DNA from: Incurvaria masculella
Lineage: Eukaryota; Arthropoda; Insecta; Lepidoptera; Incurvariidae
Assembly: GCA_946894095.1 (NCBI GenBank)
Contig: OX335651.1
Location: forward strand, 20,296,501 to 20,360,500
Direction: 5' to 3'
Length of the DNA stretch: 64,000 bases
Shown: positions 46,195 to 57,000 of the stretch, one piece after another
Position numbering within the stretch: the first letter of the stretch is position 1
Layout: every line of letters starts with the position of its first letter
The notes under the pieces: model-generated
What the model was told of the DNA's origin: nothing
Seen by the model: the letters and a program-made list of their open reading frames with translations, nothing else
The model's database searches: none
Program-made: the position numbers and the translations under genes

Positions 46195-46973
46195 TGCCCA
46201 TCTACATACGAGTAATCCCTCCAATACGTCGGCAACTTTGTTTGCGTGTGGTGTTAGTAGTGTCAGAAATTTGGAGACAGCGGGTAGACGCGCTAGATGG
46301 CACATCTCCTTTCTTTTTTGATCTGAGGACGGGGTAAATATTGACCTCACTGGCGGGCAGACTGGCCGAGTCCGGCGTGTTAGCTTCAAAGGATGCACCG
46401 ACCAAGGATACTCGAGTCTGACCTACATCGCTGTTTATCATTATTGCACTGCAAATATTGAGGTAAATGTCGATGTGCTTGCATTGTACGTTTGCTGGAA
46501 AAGCTAAGAGAAACAATCAAAGAGTTACCTTTATAGTTCCTTGTACCTGATTTATCTGTGTAGCTGTGCAATGTTTGCTCAGTAAGGGCCTAAGTAATTA
46601 TTGTTTTCGTTCAATTATATAATTGATCCGTTCAAACTAGTGGCTCTCTGAGGTGTAGACATCGCGAGTCTGCTTTGCATAAATTAAAACTGAAGAAGTG
46701 AGCATTCTCGCACCCTATATTTTTTCTTGTATTTTCTCACTGCATTATTTACCCCTGTTGTCACCACCTCCAGCTACCTGAAATCCGATAGTCAACTTTC
46801 GGTTACATTGCATATTTATAAGGTGTAACCGAAAGGCAACATTTTTGCAACTGGGGGTGCTGAAACCGGGCATTAAGTATGTACCTATCGCATCGCCTTA
46901 TATTTTTTGGCATAAAACAGAATCGACGAAATGTCACTTCTTCGTTTCGTCATTCCTTTTTAACGAGACATTA
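46195..46973. other. No gene recognised
   Basis: A short stem (TTTCGGTTACA / TGTAACCGAAA) sits at about 46797-46836. Open frames on the minus strand overlap each other and have no recognisable domains. Confidence 0.4.
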
Positions 46974-46996
46974 TTCACGGTAGAGCAAGCTTAGAC

Positions 46997-47034
46997 TTTT
47001 AGTAGCAGTGGTAATGTTGCCACTGCTACTAAAA
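46997..47034. repeat. Hairpin with perfect 15-bp arms
   Basis: TTTTAGTAGCAGTGG and CCACTGCTACTAAAA separated by 8 nt. Confidence 0.85.
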
Positions 47035-47070
47035 CAAGGTTTAACGATAAGATAAGTGGACATTTTTTTT

Positions 47071-47445
47071 TATGTGACTGGACATGGATGGCTAATACCA
47101 CACCTTCTGTCATGGTATTAGCCCAACACACCACATGGGAACTAGGTGCCATGCCAGGACCTTCCTTATATTGGACGGCTACATTGAACTGGATGGAAAA
47201 CACGGACAATTTTCATTGCCGCTTCGACCATCGTTCATCCAATGCGATGGTACCAACCCGGGCAGGATTGACCCTACCTCCTAGTAAGTAAGGAAGGGGA
47301 CTTACAGTTTAACGTGGAATCCGAACCACGGCCAGCCTCTCTCAACGGTCGAATGGTCACCCATCCAAGACCAGACCGGACCCAGCGTTGCTTAACTTCG
47401 GAGAGCGATCGCCGAAGTGTCGCGCCACTGGGACACAGAGGCTGA
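47071..47445 (-). mobile_element. SINE with 5S rRNA-like head, copy C
   Basis: Nearly identical to copy B: same 5S-like head (CCGAAGTTAAGCAACG, TTGGATGGGTGACC), body and tail with A-run (T-run at 47063-47070). Confidence 0.9.
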
Positions 47446-47472
47446 CACTTTTCACGGTAGAGCAAGCTTAGA

Positions 47473-47820
47473 TGGATGGGTATTACTACACTCGCCATCA
47501 TATTAGCCCTACACACCGCATTCCCGTAGGACTCTGATGCCATATGCGAGAATATACGAACACAGCAACACTAGACTGGGTGGAAAACACGAAAAATTGT
47601 CTTTGTCTCTTCGATCATCGTTCATTAAGTGCGATGGTATTAAACTGGGCGGAATGAAACCTACCACCCAGTAAATAAGTAAAACGGGACCTACAGTTTT
47701 TCGTGGGATCCGAACCACTAACGACGAATTCCTTAGTCGCCTTCTTACGACACGTACGGGAAAAATGCAGAGGGTTCGATTTTATTCTCTTTATGTGCCG
47801 GAACCCACGCGTCTATTATA
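47473..47820 (-). mobile_element. Diverged SINE-related fragment
   Basis: Body pieces (GGTAGGTTTCATTCCGCCCA on the minus strand) and tail (TACCCATCCATC) are recognisable, but the head is replaced by GACTAAGGAATTCGTCGTTA and CCGGCACATAAAGAGAATAA, a segment I recall as widespread in Lepidoptera. Confidence 0.6.
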
Positions 47821-48139
47821 TACTAGTTTCCTTTCACATAAGAATCATATGTATTTTCATAAGATTCATCGAGGATAATTCTGGATAAGGAAAGGCATTT
47901 GTAATTAAACAAAACAATCATATTAAAATTCGTTTCTTTATTGTCGTTAGGCAGTTCGTTTTTAAAATTAAATATTTGTGTCGCTACGCATAAATCTATA
48001 CATCCTTTAATTAAAAAACCAAGGCAAACAATAATTGTGAGGTGACACTAAGCTGCTCAGTTTCAAGAACTCATCAAACCCTCTTTTCACAAACCGAATT
48101 TATAATATTGCTCTAGAAGACTTTTTAATGTCCTGATGT

Positions 48140-48265
48140 AATTTATGACACTGTAATTAGCCTAATACACCACATGGAAACTTGGTGTCATGCCAGGACC
48201 TTGCTTAATTTACACCTCAACATTGAAAACAAGGACCATTTGCATGCGATGGTATCAACTAAGTC
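48140..48265 (-). mobile_element. SINE body fragment
   Basis: GGTGTCATGCCAGGACCTTG and CACCACATGGAAACTTGGTG match the SINE body; both ends are lost. Confidence 0.65.
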
Positions 48266-49815
48266 TATAATTTTAATGTCACCAACAGGTCACTCCCATT
48301 CAGTAAGTAGTGAAGTAACCTATCTATTCCAAAAATATTTCTTGACATCGCAGCTCAAATGAAAACGTGGAGTGAATATAATTCTCTCGCAACGTGACAA
48401 AAATGTCAGCCATCCACGATTGGATATTTATACAGTTTTGAATTAGAAATGAGTAAAAGTTCTGTTATGACAATCAGTAAAACATGTGCACACCATGTTC
48501 AGCAGTTCCCAAAGTCGGGTATTAAGATAAAAATCAACTCCCCCATAATATATTTTACCTAATCCACGTCATCAAACGACATGCCGCAATAGAATAAACT
48601 CAATTTCATACAATTCCATCAATTCTTACAAAATACAGTGAGGACATATTTTCACAAGGAGTTTTCTGAATGTATAAAGTATAGGGGTGTAACAGCAGAC
48701 ACTGTTAAAGGTCATGATAAGATACTTAAAGGTAATAGGATGAAAATATATCAGGACAATTTATACACAACATTAAGATATGGCCGTGACGTTACACCCT
48801 ATATTTATCTATGAAGAAACAACCTGAAATTGATACAATAATGCATTTTATGGATTGATTCCATTTGTAATTCTTAGATATTTTATTACATTGGGCACAA
48901 ATCTTGCATTCTTAACTATAAGAAATATCTATCACCTATATTCCTTAAATGACTGTTCACATCAGTTTCTTACGCTATCGCGAGGCACTCTGTATGCAAT
49001 GTACATGTTCTTGTATAAGTTACAGACCACTTAGATGAGTGGCATGACCTTACACTGGACAGAAGAATAAACAAAAACGTAAAAGGCGTAACTGCGATAC
49101 ATAATGGAAAATAATAAAGTCATTTCGCATTTTGAAAATAATGTCCTGCCCAGTTTCAATATCTGCTGTAAAACTCTATGCTTGCATTCAGCCGTATACC
49201 TAGCTGAAGCAATTCCTCTTAGTGCAATACAATCCTTAAAATTCTTTGTGGGAATTTAACAAACGAGATTCATTCAGGTTCTTCCAAGCTTTGCACCAAA
49301 AAGGATTTTTTCATTTTATTTTCAGTTATTTAAAATATACAAAACACAAAAACTTCCGACAGTATTCTCGAGTTCAGCGAGAAATAAGGCAAAACAAACC
49401 AACGTCATTGATGTACAAAGATCGTCATGTAAGAGTCGCTTCGAATTGAAATATAATAACTTACGATCTAGGTTAGCCAAAAGTCAGGCTTCACATGGCA
49501 GGGATTGAAATCCCGAGAGAAAAAGACCAGATAGGACTTCTGAGAGAAGAGAATACGATTCGAAACCGTTCGGCGGTGCCGGACAATCATATGCTGAGGG
49601 AGGGTCGTTTCTTGCGGACACTCTTGTTGTTCCTTCCGAAGATTGTGCCGATCACCTGCGCAGACATTACAATCTAATTATTAAAGAAATTATACTTTTT
49701 CGTACTAAGCAGGTACGTATTCCAAGGGATGTGACATGTATGTATAATCGACCATGAAGCGAGGATACATTAATTGAAGAAAGAGCCCAGTAAAAAGAAC
49801 AACTTAACGAATATA
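48266..49815. other. No gene recognised
   Basis: AT-rich, without recognisable repeats or splice-flanked frames. Confidence 0.4.
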
Positions 49816-49816
49816 C

Positions 49817-49890
49817 TGCAAGGCTAGACCCGAACCAGCAAAACATACCATTCGCGGGCATTGCGTCTACCAATTTCGCCACCGGCTGCA
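49817..49890 (-). other. tRNA-like Pol III promoter segment
   Basis: The minus strand reads GCAGCCGGTGGCGAAATTGG then TAGACGCAATGCCCGCGAAT, with an A-box-like TGGCGAAATTGG and, about 35 nt on, a B-box-like GGTTCGGGTCT. The ends do not pair into an acceptor stem, so it is not a working tRNA gene; a head of an unrecognised SINE or a tRNA pseudogene is likeliest. Confidence 0.5.
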
Positions 49891-50599
49891 TACCCATAAT
49901 TTGGAATTCTCCTACAGTCCCTCCTCCCGTAATGAATGTCTCGTACTAACAAAGTGTTTAAGATTATACCTACATACATTTATTTAACGCTTCATCTGCG
50001 TTGCGGACATTGACTGCAAAGATTGAACATTCAAACATATGCCGTCATCACCAACATGCTTTATACTGCTTCACGATCGATTATACATACATACATGTCA
50101 CATTCCTTAAATTATTAAATCATTCCTGCCTTAGCTAACTGGATGCTTTTTTCATATAACTGGAAATGGATGGCTAATTTCGCACTTTTATTGCACATAG
50201 GTACCATATTCCCAAAAGGACTAGATTGAGTTCCAGATGAAGGATATGAATCTGAACACTGCTAGATGCTGGGTGTAGATATAGCGTACCAGGTTTTCAC
50301 ATAAGAGGTGCCCCCAATGGGCTTTCGAACTTTCACGGAGGCAGCGAGAACCATACCGGCGCGGCCAGGTTTGAACACCTGTTTGTGGGCCCAAGTTTGA
50401 AAGGCCCAAGGCAGGGAGTCAGTTTCATAGTAGTACTTAAACATAAGAGATCTAGAGTCTAGAGGATCAGTTTCTTGTTATTTTGGGAATATAGGCAGTA
50501 AATGTGCATTCCCTGCCCGTTCTCCATTGAGCAATGGTAGAAACGTGATGGAGAACACAGGATTTTTGTATTTACGCTTTACATTTATAATTTTTATTA

Positions 50600-50823
50600 T
50601 TTTTAATTTTACATATTTGTTGTTATAGTGGCAAAATAAATACACACGCTGTGAAAATTTCAGCTGCCTACCTATTACGGTTCATGAGATACAGCCCTGT
50701 TACGGTTGACGGACGGACGGAAGGACGGACGGAGGGACGGACGGACGGATGGACGGACGGAAGGACAGCGGCGGTTTAGTAATAGGGTTCCGTAGGCACC
50801 CCTTGGGTACGGAACCCTAAAAA
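50600..50823 (-). mobile_element. Lepidopteran GGAC-array repeat, copy 6, next to a splice site
   Basis: TTGTTGTTATAGTGGCAAAA, CTGTGAAAATTTCAGCTGCC, a GGAC/GGAA array at about 50709-50764, ending CCTTGGGTACGGAACCCTAA. The end lies 17 nt from the donor of the GTPase exon at 50840. Confidence 0.85.
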
Positions 50824-50839
50824 GACAAACAGCGCGCAC

Positions 50840-51026
50840 CTTGGAGACGGAGTAGGCGGCGAGCTTGCGCCGCGGCGTGGAGAGCAGCAGCGCCGTGGCG
50901 CGCGCCTCGCGCAGCAGCGCGTGGAAGGCAAGCGCGGCGCCCGCGCACGACTCCGCCGCCGACACCTCGTAGAACTGGCAGCCGAACCGCAGCGACAGCT
51001 CCTGCCCCTCCTCGGCGCGCACCGAC
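50840..51026 (-). CDS. Small GTPase exon: helix 4, G5, basic C-terminus
   Basis: Acceptor TGCTTCCGGCAG, donor TCCAAG|GTGCGC. Joins the previous exon to give HARSVRAEEGQELSLRFGCQ, then FYEVSAAES (G5) and a basic stretch RRKLAAYSVSK. In RERG-type proteins only a short tail follows, so one small exon is probably missing downstream. No CAAX box in this part. Confidence 0.85.
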
Positions 51027-54000
51027 CTGCCGGAAGCACGCTGTCAGAGCCCGTAGTCCCAGTCGTCACCTAAATCGACGTTTAGGCCAAACCGATCGAC
51101 TGGCGTTTTTAAATTATGGAGAGATTGAGGAGCGCGCGCAGTGGGCGTTATGGGAACTAACATTTGCGAGCCGATATTGATTTGACAGCTAACTCACGTC
51201 GACGTAGCCGTTTACGCCGAGACCCCGCGTTTTCATACAAATCGGAAGTCCGAGTTTGACATTGACAGGTTGAAGAAGTAAAACCACAGAATAAGTAGTA
51301 AACATTTGTATGAAAGGGGGAATGAGTGGCGTTTTTACGTAACTTCGAAGTTCCGTAAGTAATCGCCAATTTAGGTGAGAACTTAGACAGACCACTCAGA
51401 TCGGCAGTGTGAGCACGAAAATTTTACAACTTGCAGCTGCGATTGCAACTGCAATATGATTTGTCAGTTTAATACATTTGAGCTGAAGATACTTCACTCA
51501 AAATCGTTGCTACTTTGTCGATGCTCGCACGGCGGGTGTGGAGAGCGTTAGGCAAGCGTTCGATGTTTACAATATTCGCCTTTATTTGGAGCTGTACAGA
51601 TGATTGTAACACGGTTTTTAAAATAGAAGTCCCAGGCGGAATTTAAAAAAGGGGACCTGTCTAACGTTGTTAAAACGACCCTAAAACCATTAGCTTTGAA
51701 CCAAATTAAATTAAATTTAATAAAAAATATTACTGACGGAATAATATTTTGATCTCTAATTTCTAACGAACAAAGAAAGCTTTCAGGACAGGAAAATATA
51801 AATATAAACTTGCCACATTTATGACTGACACAGTCTAGGCATACGCACAGGCATTGATGAAACATTTTGAACTGTGACAGAGGGTGCAGTGCATTTACTT
51901 AAACTGAGGGTTGCTGTTTCTATTGTTCTTTGTTCTTTGCCTTAATCTGTTCTACCAAGGAATTGTTTGGCAGTAGCATTTCGATCTAAGTGTGTATTTC
52001 ATAATTATGGACGGAAAAATATGTTATGTAAACCCGTAAAGTTTCTTTGCGGGTTCTTCTTTACTGGGTTGATCGAATACGCGCATCTTTGTGAGATTAC
52101 TTAGTGTAGTTTGACTACCAAAAAGTTTAAATAAATGAAAATGATAAAAAAATGTATATAATAATCTTTATAATTGAGGCTATTGTTATCACTGAGGCTT
52201 AGTGCTGCATGCTTTGAATTCCCGTCTGGGTCTTCGCCCCTTAAAACCGGGGTATACCTAAAACGCGGGGTATACCTGGCGTGCTCGAGGTCCCGCTTGT
52301 TGCCGAGCAGCGTGACGGCGGCGCAGCCCTGCAGGCGCGCGCTCGCGAGCAGCGCGAGCAGCTCGGCGGCCGCGGCGAACGAGCGCCGCTCGCACACCGA
52401 GTACACCACCGCGAACGCGTCGCCCCAGCGCACGTGCTCCGCCAGGCAGCCCAGCTTCTGTCGAACGAGGGAAAACTTTTATTTAAGAAGTCGGTAACGG
52501 CATTATCAGATAACAATACATACCCTAGGAACCCTGAGGAAAACCCTATATGACCGAGGGACCGAAGGCACTCAACACAGCCAAAACCTCACCTAACGAA
52601 ACCCCACTTAGACGCTACATGAGCTGGTTTGCAGAGTATCACAGTAGTTTGAGTTTCAGCGACATCTACATTTGAAGCATTGTAATCAGATTTGGAAAAT
52701 TATCTGAAAAAGTGTTGGTCGTCACGGTCGTCGGAAGCAGGAATTAGCCCCGGTTGCACGTACCGTCCTGCACGTCAACATCACCGTCAACGTATGATTA
52801 AAGACAGATCAGTCAAAATTTGCGTTGCACGAAACTTAATCGCTGATGTTAAGCGCTAATCGTAAACACTCCCGACCCATCGATCACCGTCAAAATCACG
52901 ATCAGATAATAATTCAAAGTATCATAGTTACTATTTTTATATTATTGTAGTCTTATTGGACCTTAAAATGAGAGGCAAACGTCGCCATTAATGGAATGCA
53001 ATGCTTTGCTTTTCATAATTATTAGCCTGGCACTCGGTTCCACAGATTAAAAATTTCGGCGCCATATCTATGTAATCTGTGGTGCTACCAACAGCTGATA
53101 GCAAGCCGACATATTGGGCGCTAGTAGCGCCACCCCGCGGCTCCAAGAGCAACTGTTTTGTTTGTTAGTACGAATGGTTGACGCTAGATGGTGCTTCGAT
53201 TGTGCCTGTCCCTTTCTGTTTATGTACTGTGGGAGAAGGGCAGTACTATGTCAGCTCAGGCGGTGCTAAGAGTTGCCATATAGCAAACATTTTTGCCGAT
53301 TGTTTCGAGGGACTATTTGTGGTCTGACTCCTGGCAAGCTAACTTTGACGAAAATATGTTACGTGCAACGCAATTTCATATGATGGGCGATTAGCCGTCA
53401 CATCATCGCATCATCGTCAAATGTAATCAGTAACGGATAACATTTTACGAAGCGTCGTGCACTCCGGCCTTAATGAGATAACGGTAATGTATTTATTATA
53501 TACATAAAATTATCATATCATAGTAGTGTTCAGGTTGTTAATCATACTACAAGAAAACACCCGGAGGAACGAATTTGAGAAATGGTGGGAAAGCAAGTCG
53601 TTTTACACGAAAGGTTTATCTGATTATCTACGACGAGAGCTCCGGATACTGGTCGGAGTTAGGTAAATCGATGATTAATATTAAAAAGAGCTTAGGCCTG
53701 TCAGCCTCAATTGGAAGGTCTTTAAACACGGTAACGTTTATGGAATGGCCCGACAAGAAGCTGGCAATCCAACTTGAGATAAGCGGGACCGGAACTTTCA
53801 ACTGTCACTGTCAAAGGCTGAAGATGTCCAAAGCAAATATCTCCAGGCTAGGTGGTGAGCCAGATGATGGCTATACTTACGCTTCCTTTCGTGTTCAACG
53901 ATTTATTTCTTATTCAATAATCACCGAGTGTTCCAACGCTATCGTATCAGCTGGGGATCGTAACGCCGCGCGAGGACAAGATCATTTCACCTCCTGATAT

Positions 54001-57000
54001 AATCGGCCAGTCATCACCGGACCCCCAGATCTGATCGGCACGTGAGGGAGCCATTTAAAGGCTCATAAATCGCAATTCCCGACATTGCAAGTCAGCCCTC
54101 ACTTTGCCGTGAGTGGTAAATTGCACCGATTATCCCCTAACCTTGAATCATCGTTCGATGTTTATGGGAAGATCGATGAGCGCTCGCTCTCCGTTCCATG
54201 TGCAAAATTAGATGGAGGTTGCCTTCATTCCAATCTGAACGTGTTGAAGCTTCATTATCTTTAATTGAAGGGCCCAGTTTCCTGTTAGTAATTTGCGTTG
54301 ATCTTGTCTTACGAAAGGATAGAGACTCCTATTAGATTTGTATTAAAATTTATACGGTTCTAACACTACTGAAAGTCTTCAAACTCTGAGACATGTGGAA
54401 GTGTGACATCCATGTAGTGGTATATGAGTTGTATTCACTGATCAAAGATCTGTGGTTGTATTGTAACCCGAGTGACCTACAATGCATCCATGTCTACCCA
54501 CGATCAAAGAACGTTCTTATTTCAAGCGCACGAATTGAACACAGATGCCAATGCTGCAGCAGGCGTCGGATTGCGCTGGTCAAGGACGGAGAGAGGTGAT
54601 GAGCAAAGGTTACTCGCCAAACTTGGGAATCCCGCGTCGAACGGCTTTGTTGATGTTAGCAGTAAATAGTCATAGTCATAAGATTATATTGGCAAATAAT
54701 TGGTAATGTTACATATTCGTTTAGCAAGGAGAAAATGTCATTTAAATCGTTTAATATGGCTTGAACGCAATGGCAGCATATGCATGACACTATAAAACAA
54801 AAATATTTGAGAGCATAGAATGTAGTCCCTGGATACGTGCTTCTCCGAAACATGTTTATGACGAAACATAGTTTAGAGGCAGACAGACAACTGCGAAGAG
54901 AGAGTCAGGCAAAAGATATATTCGCCCAAAGAATACAAAATATGGTAAATTTGGAACAACGGTAGGTGCTTTCCATTAGTGTATGACAAAACCTCAAAAG
55001 GTAAGTAGTTCTCATCCTGTAATAGTGATTTCTAATTTTGCCCGAACCATTAGCGATGCGATACCAGCGGGTGCCGTCAGCCAGTCGGCATAGACGTCTG
55101 ACCGATTCATCTCTGTGGAACGCCAGAAGGCACTCGATAATTGCATCATTTGTAACCGCATTGTGGATGTTATACACGTCGAAATCTACATGCACTATTA
55201 ACTGTTTACTATGAACGGTATACAAGTATTTATTAAATTGTAAATTTCATTATTGGTGAATTATTAACTTATACGATTTGTTTGCATTTTAACTGTTTTT
55301 ATAAAAAAACTGTTATGGGTGGCTGTGACCAAAGATGCTCAAAAAAGCCAAATCCATCTCACCTCGCGAAACCACAGTCAGCGAGACACCATATCAACGG
55401 ATTGGCGGTGCTATCGAGCTAGTTTGAATTACGTCTGAAAACTTCCAGGTTGCATGAGGAAAGGCACTCGCCGGAAGACAGTTCCATATCCTAGAGGTGC
55501 AATAGATAAATTAATTTATTATATATATCAATTGTCAAAAGCGAAATGCAAACCACAAAAGGTGCTCTGATTATCGGCGGCGAATGCTCCGGGTATGGGT
55601 TGGATGGGCAGGAATAGGGACACAAGTTCCACAGAGATCCTTGATAGTACACGTCGAATACACTGCAGCCTAGCAATTTTTTAAGAAATTTGTTTGCGAA
55701 ATGCATGGTTTGTATGGCTAGCCAAGCTTTTTTCTACATTCTGTTCAGAAAGGAACATCATTCAAGGTTTATTGAGATTTTCGCCCTTAGAAGCCTGGGT
55801 ATGGTATTTCATTCCACACAAAAAAGACCCTTTTTACACAAAAACTTTATACTATTTCAAAATCAGTTAACAATTATTCGTGAATTTCAGGTATGACAAG
55901 GAAACTGTTTTGAAAAGAGACAAAAAAAATCGTGCAATGATGTCTTGTAAAACCATGAAGAATCTAAAACGACAGCAGTTACAAGTAAAATAAATTTACT
56001 ATTCATCGGAGGATCCAATGAGCTTGAACATTGTAAAGTTGACAGAGGAGTTTGACACCGATTCTACCATTCAACAAGACGAGCAGTAATCTTGCAAGTG
56101 CAGCCTGAGCGAAGAGCTGCCCTTCGATGTTATCGCCAGTTTATGTCCGATCATTACCGTCGGTTCTAGCGTTAGTCATTACCATTTGGCTGGTTTCGCA
56201 TATAAATATCGGTTTTGTTTGGATGCACTTAACTAGCTATTATTCCATTATTTGTGAACTTTGTAAAGCTTTTCGTTTTAAGTAAGTATTTAAAAACATG
56301 CTTTTACGTTTACGTGTACATTGTTAAAATGTTTATTAGGCGTTTTAGAAATACTTAACCACATAACTAATTATGGTTCGTTGTTTATTTTGTCAGGCAT
56401 GCTATGGTCGAACTTTGCTTAAAGTATGTCCGATTGCTTTATAAAACAGTTTTGATTTTACCTAGTTCGTCTATTTTTATCGACATCGGCTATTCTAAAC
56501 ATTCGATTATCAATCGATACTGAAGTGCCAAAATAATAATCGATTCCTTAATTACATCAATGAGAGTTAATGGAGATCTGATCTTTTATTTATTTTTTCC
56601 TATTTCCTTTTGAAATAATAAATTTTCGCGGCTTTGCATTTACACTATGATCAATTAGTTCCGGGAATTTGTAGTTTGAATTTAAACGCTTTACCGATTC
56701 GATTTTTTTTTTCTCAGGTTGGTACACCTTTCCCTGGACACTCCTGCCAAATGTCAAATATTAAATGTCATTGTTAATTGTTTGGCGTCTGTTTATATCA
56801 AACAAGTTTTTGAAGTTCGTCGCATTTCAAAATGAAAAAAAATATTGAACAAATAATTTGTTTGAAGATTTGTGTTTCCAACGAAATATCTTGTGCTGAT
56901 GCATTCAAAATGCTACAAAAAGCCTACGGGGACTCTGCTCTCTCAAAAACAAGAGTATACGAGTGGTATTCGTCGTTCAAAAATGGTCTCAAAGAGGTTG

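Larger units (their letters stand above)
46974..47472. repeat. 22-bp direct repeat flanking a SINE plus hairpin
   Basis: TTCACGGTAGAGCAAGCTTA followed by GA occurs exactly at 46974-46995 and 47451-47472. Between them lie a 15-bp-arm hairpin (46997-47034), about 35 bp more, and a whole 5S-headed SINE. The length and position fit a target-site duplication. Confidence 0.85.
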
